A program made the position numbers and the translations under genes. Positions 34,059 through 42,328 of a stretch of DNA of 64,000 nucleotides are shown piece by piece; position 1 is the first letter of the stretch, and every line of letters begins with the position of its first letter. Source of the stretch: Tenacibaculum discolor (lineage in GTDB: Bacteria; Bacteroidota; Bacteroidia; Flavobacteriales; Flavobacteriaceae). Under the pieces are notes generated by a model. It was not told where the DNA came from and made no database searches. It saw nothing but the letters and a program-made list of their open reading frames with translations. The stretch covers positions 62,001 to 126,000 of the forward strand of contig NZ_RCCS01000010.1 of the NCBI RefSeq assembly GCF_003664185.1. The letters run 5' to 3'.

Positions 34059-36374
34059 TTATTCTGTAAAATGTTTAAGGTTGTATTTTTTTACTCGTTT
34101 TTTAATTGAAGGTTTACCTCCATCTGTAATTTCAGCAATGAAATCAAGTACGTTTTTATCATTTATTTGACCTTCTAATCGACTTGATACAATACTTATT
34201 TTATTCTCTATATTTTGACATAGAACAATGTTTTGAGCATCAGCTAGCATTGGAATTGTGGCATTGTGAGAAACTAAAATAACTTGCTTTTTTGGCTTAA
34301 TTTTTTTAATCGCTTTTACTAGCCCTTTATTAATGTAATTTGTAGCTAAATTATCTTCTGGCTGGTCGATTATAATTGGTGCGATATCTCCATCATAACC
34401 TAAAATGATATCGAGGATTACAGATGTTTTCCAACCAGCACTTAAATTATCAAAATCTCTTCCATCTGCCGTTTCAATTTTATATTTTTTCTTGTTCAGG
34501 TCTTCAAATTTTTTATTCACCTTAATTTCAAAATCATCATAACTGTGAACTTTAGGTGACTGTTGTTTGAAATTTTGAAAGAATAAGTTTTCAGGTGTTA
34601 ATTGTGCAAAGTCAATAACCTTCTTATCAGTTTTTAAATAAAAATTAATCACATCCAGAAATTTTTCTTTGGTTAAACTAAAATCATTTTGGATATATAG
34701 TTTGTGTCCCATAGATTCGATTACTTCTGAATCACATCGAATTGCATATTCAGAAATTTTCTCAATAATTTTTTTGAATTGTGAATAGGCTTTAGAGTAA
34801 TTTTTAATACTTGTAATTAGTGTATCAAAATGTTGTTTTTTAGACTGTTCTTCTTCATTTGATGCTTTTAAATGCTCGTCATACGCTGATTTAGATATTT
34901 GAATTAATTTTCTTGTTTTGTTTTCGAATTTAGAAACATTGAAAGCCTGTTGAAGCTCTTCTTTTAGATTAGCAACCAAATCTTCATTATGGTCAATAAA
35001 TGGATTGTCGGTTAAAAGGGTTTCAATCTCGTCCAAGATTGATGTGTGCTGCTCATACTGATGCTGTGGATATTCGGTTTTGTCTATTATTTCTTGTGAT
35101 GGTAAAAGATTCGATATGATGTTTTTTTGAACATCTTGTTTGTTAACTAACCTTGAAAGGACTGGTATTTTTTTTAAATTTTTGTCTTCGTCTTCAATTA
35201 TTTTAACGCATTTGACTAAATCTTTTAAGTCCGATTTTAATTTTAAAAGACCTGCATCTACTTTTTCACGTATCGTATCATCGCCTGGAAAAACTTTTTT
35301 AATTATATCGATGTTACCTAGATTGTCGTCTGTAGTTTCGTTGACAATACTCATAATATAGTTTTGAGATATATAATGAGGATGCAAACCTGAAGGATTT
35401 TCAATAATTATTTTTTCCACTTCAAAATGCCCGTAATTACTTTTTGAAAAGTCATTATAGATTTTGTTGTTTATGGAATCTACCAATAGGGTTTTTCCGC
35501 TTGAAGAACCTCCAATTACAACATTCAATCCTGATGTTAATTCCACATCTATTTCAATATTTGGTTTGGAAAGTTTTATTGCTCTTATGTTTTCTGACCA
35601 GTTCTTTGGTTTTTGTTTTGAATAAGCTAATCTGGATGATTCTGAAAGTGACAATCTTAAACCGTTAAAGGTCGGTAGTGAAAACATCCAAGTAGGTACG
35701 AAAGGTTTTGCCTGTGAGGATTTTGCGTTAGGATATTGATTTGGGTTATAATTATCCGTGCAAGTCATTAAATTCACAAACTCATTAATACCAAGCTTTT
35801 TGAAATAGTCTTGTGTTCTTTCCAATCCAGAATTTCCTCTTGCAGTAAATCCATCAAATTGATTATAATAAATGCTTCTTTCCATCGTACTGTCAAATCG
35901 AACTCCATCAGGAATTGATTTGTCAAATGTAGAATGAGATTGTCCTCCGTGTGGTAAAAGCAAAAACTCATATAAATCAAAGGTGTTTATAATAGTTTCT
36001 ATTGATGGAATATTCTCATCGTCTTTTTGAACTACTTTGTCTGGGTATAACTCATCTAATTTACTGTTCAAATCATCAATGATTTCACCAGTAATCTCAT
36101 TTAAATTGAAATAAATATGGCAGTGATAAGGCGGACAGGTGCTATAATTTTTTATATGAAGTTCAACTCCAACCAATATATTTATTCCTAAATCTTTTGC
36201 TTTCAGATATACTGTTTTGTTAATGGTATTGTGGTCGGTAATTGAGATTAAAAATGTAGAATCATTAGTATAATTATTGATATTGTCCACTAATAATTGT
36301 AAATCGTAATCTGGGTTCAGATTGTTAGGGTCATCAGAAGTGTGGATATGTAGGTCAAGAAATACTGGATTCAT
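34059..36374 (-). CDS. PHP phosphoesterase fused to SMC/ABC-type ATPase (TrlF-like)
   Basis: This 771-residue protein has a PHP domain (about 1-240) with the metal ligands in place: His9 and His11 (DLHIHTSDDP), Asp47-His48 (ITDHN), Glu71, His84 and His86, His142 (LLPHGG) and Asp207. An ATPase follows: Walker A GGSSSGKT (288-295), a long helical coiled-coil region (about 350-610), signature LSAGWK (644), Walker B IIIDQPED (Asp670) and switch SHNAT (His703). This is the plan of TrlF-type PHP-ATPases, thought to act in nucleic-acid repair or defence. It is followed without gap by an acidic 85-residue gene, inside a likely mobile cassette. Confidence 0.85.
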   Translation of the reverse strand: MNPVFLDLHIHTSDDPNNLNPDYDLQLLVDNINNYTNDSTFLISITDHNTINKTVYLKAKDLGINILVGVELHIKNYSTCPPYHCHIYFNLNEITGEIIDDLNSKLDELYPDKVVQKDDENIPSIETIINTFDLYEFLLLPHGGQSHSTFDKSIPDGVRFDSTMERSIYYNQFDGFTARGNSGLERTQDYFKKLGINEFVNLMTCTDNYNPNQYPNAKSSQAKPFVPTWMFSLPTFNGLRLSLSESSRLAYSKQKPKNWSENIRAIKLSKPNIEIDVELTSGLNVVIGGSSSGKTLLVDSINNKIYNDFSKSNYGHFEVEKIIIENPSGLHPHYISQNYIMSIVNETTDDNLGNIDIIKKVFPGDDTIREKVDAGLLKLKSDLKDLVKCVKIIEDEDKNLKKIPVLSRLVNKQDVQKNIISNLLPSQEIIDKTEYPQHQYEQHTSILDEIETLLTDNPFIDHNEDLVANLKEELQQAFNVSKFENKTRKLIQISKSAYDEHLKASNEEEQSKKQHFDTLITSIKNYSKAYSQFKKIIEKISEYAIRCDSEVIESMGHKLYIQNDFSLTKEKFLDVINFYLKTDKKVIDFAQLTPENLFFQNFKQQSPKVHSYDDFEIKVNKKFEDLNKKKYKIETADGRDFDNLSAGWKTSVILDIILGYDGDIAPIIIDQPEDNLATNYINKGLVKAIKKIKPKKQVILVSHNATIPMLADAQNIVLCQNIENKISIVSSRLEGQINDKNVLDFIAEITDGGKPSIKKRVKKYNLKHFTE

Positions 36375-36410
36375 TCTATTATTATTGGTTTTGTTTTGCT
36401 TGTGGCTAAC

Positions 36411-36446
36411 TTGTTTATATAGATGTAAAATACATCGTTATACGAC
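36411..36446. repeat. Boundary element C
   Basis: TGTGGCTAAC (inverse of the GTTAGCCAC end of element A), then a GATGTAAAATACATC dyad and CGTTATACGAC, just upstream of the PHP-ATPase start. From here to 36589 I see only AT-rich spacer. Confidence 0.45.
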
Positions 36447-36589
36447 CACTTTAGTATGTTTATGATTGTATTTTATGTTTGCTTATACTTTAACGAACTT
36501 ACTAATAATAACTTAATTTTATTACGGAATCCCATAAGCTCAGCTATTTAGGTAATAAAAGATGTTTTAAGTGTCATTAAAGATTGTAT

Positions 36590-36905
36590 GGGTCGCTGAT
36601 ATCACGGCATGCTCCGAAGACACCACGGCACGGGTCGCTGATATTACGGCATGCTCCGAAGACACCACGGCACGGGTCGCTGATATCACGGCATGCTCCG
36701 AAGACACCACGGCACGGGTCGCTGATATCACGGCATGCTCCGAAGACACCACGGCACGGGTCGCTGATATCACGGCATGCTCCGAAGACACCACGGCACG
36801 GGTCGCTGATATCACGGCATGCTCCGAAGACACCACGGCACGGGTCGCTGATATCACGGCATGCTCCGCAGACACCGCGGCACGGGTTGCTGATATCACG
36901 GCATG
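36590..36905. repeat. GC-rich 42-bp minisatellite, 7.5 copies
   Basis: Seven full 42-bp units starting at 36590, 36632, 36674, 36716, 36758, 36800 and 36842, and a 22-base partial at 36884. The unit is 26/42 G+C, against an AT-rich surrounding. Only copies 2, 7 and 8 carry single-base changes. Each unit itself is a diverged duplication of 21 bases around CACGGCA. As 42 is a multiple of 3, open frames exist on both strands, but all start at GTG or TTG and have no recognised protein. Confidence 0.95.
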
Positions 36906-36990
36906 TTATCTGCTTTTACATTGGTATAGATTCAACTCAATATTCTCTGTGTACTTATTAGCGGACGCTGCCTTTGGTAGTAAAAAAATA

Positions 36991-37035
36991 AACCTCATAC
37001 CAACAAACCAAAAAAAGGCTGTATAGTATGAGGTT
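36991..37035. terminator. Hairpin after the minisatellite
   Basis: Perfect 10-bp arms AACCTCATAC / GTATGAGGTT with a 25-base loop; T4 on the plus side and A-rich on the other. It probably ends the minus-strand lipoprotein transcript. Confidence 0.5.
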
Positions 37036-37079
37036 TTCCCCTATGTTATCACTCAGTTTAAAGAGACAACTATAGTGAG

Positions 37080-37508
37080 TTATTCTTCAGTGGTTACTTT
37101 TTTAAAGCGCATCATGGTTACATCGTCCATTAATAAGTTTAGTTTTCCTTCTATGTCAAAGCTATACTTGTTAATTTTTTTAATGGTTTTTAAAAATACT
37201 TGTTCCCCTTGTCCGCAATACATCATAGTAGTTGGTCCTGCTTCTCCAAAAGAAATAGCGTTTTCTTCACCTAACGTAAACTCAGCAGAATAACCGTTAC
37301 AACCGTTATTTCCTGTAGCTTTTTTTGTTTCTTTATCAAAAGTAAGTTGTGGCTTTTTAGTAGGGTATAATCCATCAAAAGCAATTTTTGGTCCAGTAAT
37401 ATATTCTAGTTCCCAAGTGGTATTGTATAGCTGATCAGCAGCATCTTTTTTAGTACAAGAAACTGTGATTAGTAAAATAGTAGCGAATAAAAATGATAGT
37501 TTTTTCAT
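37080..37508 (-). CDS. META-domain lipoprotein (HslJ-like)
   Basis: This 142-residue protein has a lipoprotein signal ending VSC (Cys18). The rest is one META domain: TTWELEYI at the start, LTFDKETKKATGNNGCNGY in the middle, and the TMMYCGQGEQVFLKTI segment with conserved Cys. HslJ-like proteins are linked to heat and novobiocin tolerance in E. coli. Here it is only an envelope protein of unclear role. It follows the 333-residue lipoprotein gene by ten bases. Confidence 0.85.
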   Translation of the reverse strand: MKKLSFLFATILLITVSCTKKDAADQLYNTTWELEYITGPKIAFDGLYPTKKPQLTFDKETKKATGNNGCNGYSAEFTLGEENAISFGEAGPTTMMYCGQGEQVFLKTIKKINKYSFDIEGKLNLLMDDVTMMRFKKVTTEE

Positions 37509-37518
37509 AATAAATAGT

Positions 37519-38520
37519 TTAATTTTTAGTGTTAAAATCAGTTGAGTTCTTTATTTCAAATTTTCTTGAAGCTTCACCATCAACCAATTTATAATTAATT
37601 TGTCTGATGCCTCCTGTTGGGTTAGCATTAGAATCTTCTTTTGTATAAATAGGAAAACGTTGAGATAGGGTAGTTTCAACAATGGTAAACTCATCGTGTC
37701 CCATGTATCCTTCGCTTAACTTTTTATTTTCAGTAATAGGAGGGAAGTATATTTGACTCACCGATTTTCCGTTATTAACAGAATATCCAATTACGTTACC
37801 GTAGCTTCCGCTTCCATCAGATCGAGTATAAATAACTACTTCAGGAAAACCATCTGAGTTTAAATCTTCAATTTCAGCATCAACAACACTACCGTCAATG
37901 TTTTGAGTAATTGCTGAATTGTCAATTTCTAAACCGTAAGGAGCAACCGTTAATTCAGTATCCATTCCATTTTTTTTAGTAGAAATATTAAAACCAATTC
38001 CTTGTAAGGTTAAATGCTTCTTAAAAATAGTTTTGTCTATTTGTGTTTGGTCTAAGTCTCCTTCAATTTTATGGTAAGAACCAGCAAGGCTTCCTCCACC
38101 AGAACAGTAAAAGTTTAATAAACCGCTGTCTTCTTTGTTTGCCGTTGCAATAGAAATTTGTTTGTTTTTAAAAGAAAATACTACAGTTTTACCATTTATG
38201 TCAATTGTATACGTGCTGTCATTTGCTTTTTTAGCAAGAGCGTTAAAAGTACAGGTAGGTTTTTTCTTATCAGCTCGCGAACGAACTACAATTTTTAATT
38301 GATTATTTACAGCAGGTTTTACAGCAACAGAAACCCAATCGTATCCTTCATTTCTTTTTTCATATTCTGAAGAAACATAGTTTCCAGTAACATCAGTTAT
38401 TGTGGCTACTGTTTCTTGGTTAACGGTTTTTTGTGTGTCTGCTTTTTTTGCTTCTTTTTTACAGCTAACTATGGCTAATAATGCCATTCCTAGTAGTGCT
38501 GAATTGGTAAGTTTTATCAT
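37519..38520 (-). CDS. Lipoprotein with PliI-like lysozyme-inhibitor domain
   Basis: This 333-residue lipoprotein has a signal ending VSC (Cys20). Residues 45-150 form an unrecognised beta-rich domain with a Cys pair. The C-terminal half (about 160-330) contains AEIEDLNSDGFPEVVIYTRSDGSGSYG, which resembles the SGSYG-type loop region of PliI inhibitors of invertebrate-type lysozyme. A role against host or predator lysozymes is an inference from this similarity. It is upstream of the META lipoprotein in a two-gene unit. Confidence 0.6.
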   Translation of the reverse strand: MIKLTNSALLGMALLAIVSCKKEAKKADTQKTVNQETVATITDVTGNYVSSEYEKRNEGYDWVSVAVKPAVNNQLKIVVRSRADKKKPTCTFNALAKKANDSTYTIDINGKTVVFSFKNKQISIATANKEDSGLLNFYCSGGGSLAGSYHKIEGDLDQTQIDKTIFKKHLTLQGIGFNISTKKNGMDTELTVAPYGLEIDNSAITQNIDGSVVDAEIEDLNSDGFPEVVIYTRSDGSGSYGNVIGYSVNNGKSVSQIYFPPITENKKLSEGYMGHDEFTIVETTLSQRFPIYTKEDSNANPTGGIRQINYKLVDGEASRKFEIKNSTDFNTKN

Positions 38521-38670
38521 GCTATTTTATTTTTCATAGGGACTGATTCAATAAATATACCATTAAAGATATGAAAAAGCATTTTAAGAAAAACTTAAGA
38601 ACCTTAATTTTACAGAAGCTTGATATTGTAGTGTATAGGTTTGTTAATGTTTTTTTAGAGGATAAAAAAA

Positions 38671-38698
38671 AGACCGCCAAAAACTAATTTGACGATCT
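38671..38698 (-). terminator. Terminator of the fad operon
   Basis: An 11-bp stem (AGATCGTCAAA / TTTGGCGGTCT, with two G-U pairs) followed by T7 on the minus strand, just after the acyl-CoA dehydrogenase gene. Confidence 0.7.
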
Positions 38699-38756
38699 TT
38701 TAAACAAACAACTAAATTCTAAAACCTATAAAAGTTGAAGAAAATTTTTCTATTTT

Positions 38757-40565
38757 TTAGAAGCAGTATTTATTTTCTGCTTTTAATTTTTCTGCGATTG
38801 TGTCACGTAACTCAACTACGTTAGGGTAGTTTGCGTATTTTGTAAAACGCTTAAGTCCCATTAACATCATACGTTGCTCATCACCTTCAGCGAAAGAAAT
38901 AATTCCTTCTCTTGCGCTTTTAGTAATAGTTTCTACGGCATTGTATAAGTATAACTTAGCCATTGCAATCTGTTCTTTTTGACCATCTTCACCAAAACGC
39001 TTCGCGTTCTTTTCAGTTCTTAAAATTCCAGATTCTGCCATGTATATTTCAATTAAAATATTAGAAGCAGCAGTTAATAACTGTTGGTGTTGCTCTAATT
39101 CTGGACCAAATTTTTGTAATGCAGCTCCAGCTACCATTAAGAATACTTTCTTAAGTTTAGCTAACATCTCTTTTTCTTCTGAGAATAATTCAGAATAATC
39201 TGGAGTATCGAAAGAAGGAATTCCCATTAATTCGTTTTGAACTGCCATTGCAGGATTTAATAAATCTACATGACCTTTCATTGCTTTTTTAACTAACATT
39301 CCTACCGATAATAAACGGTTGATTTCGTTAGTTCCTTCGTAAATACGAGCAATACGAGCATCTCTCCAAGCAGACTCCATTGGAGTTTCTTCAGAGAATC
39401 CCATACCTCCGTAAATTTGGATTCCTTCATCAGCACAGTTTTGTACGTCTTCAGAAACAGCTACTTTTAAGATTGAACATTCAATAGCATATTCTTCAAC
39501 ACCTTTTAATTCTGCATCTTGGTGAGAACTTCCTTCAGATTCACGAATAGCAATTCTGTCTTCAATGTTTTTAGCTGCTCTGTATGATGCAGATTCACCA
39601 ACATAAGCACTAGTAGCCATTTCAGCTAATTTCATTTTAATAGCTCCAAATTCTGAAATAGGAGTTTTAAATTGCTTACGCTCGTTAGCATAGTTTACAG
39701 CATGGCTAATAATTCTTCTTTGAGAATCTAAACAAGCACCAGCTAATTTAATACGACCAACGTTTAAGGCGTTCATTGCAATTTTGAATCCACCACCACG
39801 AACAGATAACATGTTTTCAACAGGAATTAATGTATCGTTGAAAAATACCTGACGTGTAGATGATGCACGAATACCTAATTTGTGCTCTTCTTCTCCTAAA
39901 GTTACTCCGTTAGGATTGTTTTTATCATATTCTAAGATAAAACCAGTAATGTTTTTATCGTCTTCAATACGAGCAAAAACGATGAAGATTTCAGCAAAAC
40001 CTGCATTCGAAATCCACATTTTTTGTCCGTTAATTTTGTAGTGCTTTCCGTCTTCAGTTAACTCAGCAGTAGTTTTACCTGAGTTCGCATCCGATCCAGC
40101 TCCTGGTTCTGTTAAACAGTAAGCTCCAAACTTTTCACCCATTGCTAACGCAGGAACGTATTTTTGCTTTTGCTCTTCAGTACCGTATAAAGTAATTGGC
40201 ATCGTACCAATACCTGTATGTGCACCAAAAGCTGTACTAAAAGATCCTGTTCCACTTGAAATATAATCACAAGTTAACATGGTAGAAACGAATCCCATTC
40301 CTAATCCGCCATAAGCTTCAGGAACAGCCACACCTAAGAATCCTAATTCACCTGCTTTACGCATAGTTTCTTCGGTAAGTGCATAATCTTTCTTTTCGAA
40401 ACGATCTTTATAAGGAATAATTTCACGGTCGTTAAATTCTTTAACCGCATCACGCATCATTGTTTGCTCTTCTGAAAAATCTTCAGGAGTAAATATATCT
40501 TCGCATTTTGTTTCTTTTACTAGGAACTGCCCTCCGCGTAAAATATCTTTATTTAATTCTGACAT
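38757..40565 (-). CDS. fadE: Acyl-CoA dehydrogenase (FadE-type)
   Basis: This 602-residue flavoprotein has the N-terminal helical domain, AYCLTEPGAGSDANSGKT at about residues 150-170, WISNAGFAEIFIVFARI, GGGFKIAMNALNVGR, and QIYGGMGFSEETPMESAWRDARIARIYEGTNEINR near 395-430, with the catalytic-region Glu in YEGTNE. The extra C-terminal domain (about 445-602) matches the long bacterial acyl-CoA dehydrogenases. It carries out the first step of beta-oxidation, last in the operon after thiolase. Confidence 0.93.
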   Translation of the reverse strand: MSELNKDILRGGQFLVKETKCEDIFTPEDFSEEQTMMRDAVKEFNDREIIPYKDRFEKKDYALTEETMRKAGELGFLGVAVPEAYGGLGMGFVSTMLTCDYISSGTGSFSTAFGAHTGIGTMPITLYGTEEQKQKYVPALAMGEKFGAYCLTEPGAGSDANSGKTTAELTEDGKHYKINGQKMWISNAGFAEIFIVFARIEDDKNITGFILEYDKNNPNGVTLGEEEHKLGIRASSTRQVFFNDTLIPVENMLSVRGGGFKIAMNALNVGRIKLAGACLDSQRRIISHAVNYANERKQFKTPISEFGAIKMKLAEMATSAYVGESASYRAAKNIEDRIAIRESEGSSHQDAELKGVEEYAIECSILKVAVSEDVQNCADEGIQIYGGMGFSEETPMESAWRDARIARIYEGTNEINRLLSVGMLVKKAMKGHVDLLNPAMAVQNELMGIPSFDTPDYSELFSEEKEMLAKLKKVFLMVAGAALQKFGPELEQHQQLLTAASNILIEIYMAESGILRTEKNAKRFGEDGQKEQIAMAKLYLYNAVETITKSAREGIISFAEGDEQRMMLMGLKRFTKYANYPNVVELRDTIAEKLKAENKYCF

Positions 40566-40567
40566 AG

Positions 40568-40680
40568 TATATTAGATTTTAGTATTTAGTAGTGAGTATT
40601 GAGATACTAACTACTTTTATAATTTTGTTACTTATTTTTTAAAAGAGATGAGAAAATTCTCAATACTCAATACTTATATC
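40568..40680. repeat. AGTATTGAG-type repeats between fadE and fadA
   Basis: TTAGTATTTAGTAGTGAGTA then TTGAGATACTAACTAC (40579..40616) and TCAATACTCAATACTT (40660..40675) are variants of a short motif found in all three gaps around the four-helix-bundle gene. Confidence 0.5.
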
Positions 40681-40686
40681 TTAATT

Positions 40687-41877
40687 TTAATTTAAGAATT
40701 CAAAAATACCAGCAGCACCTTGACCAGTACCTACACACATGGTTACCATTCCGTATTTGTTATTCATGTTGCGCTTACGCATTTCGTCAAATAACTGAAC
40801 AGATAGTTTACCACCAGTACATCCTAATGGGTGACCTAAAGCAATTGCTCCACCATTTACGTTAACGATATCCGGATTTAAACCTAATTCGCGAATAACA
40901 GCTAACGATTGTGAAGCAAACGCTTCATTTAGTTCAATTAATTCAATATCACTTTGTTGTAAACCTGCTTGTTTTAATGCTTTTGGAATTGCTGCTACAG
41001 GACCAATTCCCATAATACGAGGTGGTACTCCTGCTGCTGCATAACTTACTAAACGAGCTTCTGGTTCAATACCTAACTCTTTTACCATATCTTCACTCAT
41101 TACCATTACGAACGCAGCACCATCACTTGTTTGTGATGAGTTACCAGCGGTAACAGAACCATTAGCTGCAAATACTGGACGTAATTTTGCTAAAGCTTCT
41201 ACGCTAGTTCCACGACGTGGACCTTCGTCTTTAGTAACTGTATAATTTCTTGTAGCTCGTTTTCCGTTTCCATCAATGTAGGTTTCCTCTACATTGATTG
41301 GAGCTATTTGATCTTGAAAACGATCACTATCTAACGCTTTTAAAGCTTTCATGTGCGATTCGTATGCAAATTGATCTTGGTCTGCACGAGATACATTGTA
41401 TTGTTGAGCTACTGCTTCCGCAGTATTACCCATTCCCCAATAGTAATCCTCGTGACCTGCATTTACGATATCGTAGTTTAATTCTGGTTTAAAACCTGTC
41501 ATTGGTACAGAACTCATACTTTCTGCTCCACCAGCAATAATACACTCTGCCATTCCAGATTGAATTTTTGCTACAGCCATACCAATAGTTTCTAATCCTG
41601 ATGAACAGAAACGGTTTACGGTAACTCCAGGAACATCCACAGAATCTAATCCGATTAACGAAATAATTCTTGCCATGTTTAATCCTTGAGAACCTTCTGG
41701 CATTGCGTTACCAACAATAACATCGTCGATACGTTTTACATCGAATTCTGGCAACTTATCCATCATATATTTGATGGTTTCAGCAGCTAATTCGTCAGCT
41801 CTTTTAAATCTGAACACACCTTTTTTAGATTTCCCTACGGCGGTTCTATATCCTTTTACTATATATGCTGTTTTCAT
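40687..41877 (-). CDS. fadA: Acetyl-CoA acyltransferase (3-ketoacyl-CoA thiolase)
   Basis: This 396-residue thiolase has nucleophile Cys91 in VNRFCSSGLE, the NEAFASQSLAVIRELG segment, NVNGGAIALGHPLGCTG with the catalytic His, and the second Cys in MVTMCVGTGQG near residue 384. It cleaves 3-ketoacyl-CoA in the last step of beta-oxidation. It lies between the four-helix-bundle gene and fadE. Confidence 0.95.
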   Translation of the reverse strand: MKTAYIVKGYRTAVGKSKKGVFRFKRADELAAETIKYMMDKLPEFDVKRIDDVIVGNAMPEGSQGLNMARIISLIGLDSVDVPGVTVNRFCSSGLETIGMAVAKIQSGMAECIIAGGAESMSSVPMTGFKPELNYDIVNAGHEDYYWGMGNTAEAVAQQYNVSRADQDQFAYESHMKALKALDSDRFQDQIAPINVEETYIDGNGKRATRNYTVTKDEGPRRGTSVEALAKLRPVFAANGSVTAGNSSQTSDGAAFVMVMSEDMVKELGIEPEARLVSYAAAGVPPRIMGIGPVAAIPKALKQAGLQQSDIELIELNEAFASQSLAVIRELGLNPDIVNVNGGAIALGHPLGCTGGKLSVQLFDEMRKRNMNNKYGMVTMCVGTGQGAAGIFEFLN

Positions 41878-41885
41878 TTTATTTT

Positions 41886-41922
41886 TAGTATTGAGTATTG
41901 AGGTTTTAGTATTGAGTGAATG
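41886..41922. repeat. TAGTATTGAG direct repeats
   Basis: TAGTATTGAGTATTGAG (41886..41902) and TAGTATTGAGTGAATG (41907..41922), just downstream of the four-helix-bundle gene. Confidence 0.5.
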
Positions 41923-41923
41923 T

Positions 41924-42277
41924 TTAGGCGTTTAATTTTTGCTGAAAAACATAATTCATTTTCTGAATTTCAATACACAACTCAATAATGGGTTGTACTT
42001 TATCTTTATGTATTAGGTTCAATTCAATAACTAATAGTAATTGCGTTTGAAGTTCGTATGTAGAACCATTTGCAACACTCAAAAAGTGTTTGAATTCTTT
42101 TTGTGAATTTCTACCAGCTCCTTCTGCTATATTTGAAGGAATCGAAATAGCACTTCTCTTTATTTGAGATGTTAGTCCGAATTTTTCATCCGATGGTAAT
42201 TCTGAAACAAGTAGATAGGTAGCTTTTGCTAACTTTATTGATTTTTGCCATATTTTTAAATCTTCTACTTTATGCAT
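41924..42277 (-). CDS. Four-helix-bundle protein (23S rRNA IVS type)
   Basis: This 117-residue protein begins MHKVEDLKIWQKSIKLAKATY. It contains ELPSDEKFGLTSQIKRSAISIPSNIAEGAGRNSQKEFKHFLSVA-type signature segments (SAISIPSNIAEG is diagnostic) and ends in two helices. These small homopentameric proteins were first seen in intervening sequences of 23S rRNA genes. Their function is unknown. Here it interrupts the fadN-fadA order and is flanked by short AGTATTGAG repeats, which suggests a late insertion. Confidence 0.92.
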   Translation of the reverse strand: MHKVEDLKIWQKSIKLAKATYLLVSELPSDEKFGLTSQIKRSAISIPSNIAEGAGRNSQKEFKHFLSVANGSTYELQTQLLLVIELNLIHKDKVQPIIELCIEIQKMNYVFQQKLNA

Positions 42278-42279
42278 TT

Positions 42280-42328
42280 CTAACTACTTAATACTAATAT
42301 CTCAATACTATTCGCAACTAGTTGCGAA
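42280..42328. repeat. Inverse AGTATTGAG repeats and an 18-bp palindrome
   Basis: CTAACTACTTAATACTAATA then TCTCAATACTA is the inverse of the repeats at 40579..40616. It is followed by the perfect palindrome TTCGCAACTAGTTGCGAA (42311..42328) spanning the fadN stop codon. Confidence 0.5.

Noticed and set aside
35140..35980. Small frames inside the PHP-ATPase gene
   Set aside because: They are shadows of a clearly coding frame with intact motifs along its full length.
36590..36905. CRISPR array
   Set aside because: The repeats are directly adjacent without unique spacers, and no cas gene is near.
36567..37026. Three overlapping long reading frames across the 42-bp repeats, on both strands, as repeat proteins
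   Set aside because: They exist because the unit is a multiple of three without stops. All need GTG or TTG starts, none has a clear ribosome-binding site, and no frame is favoured by the substitutions.
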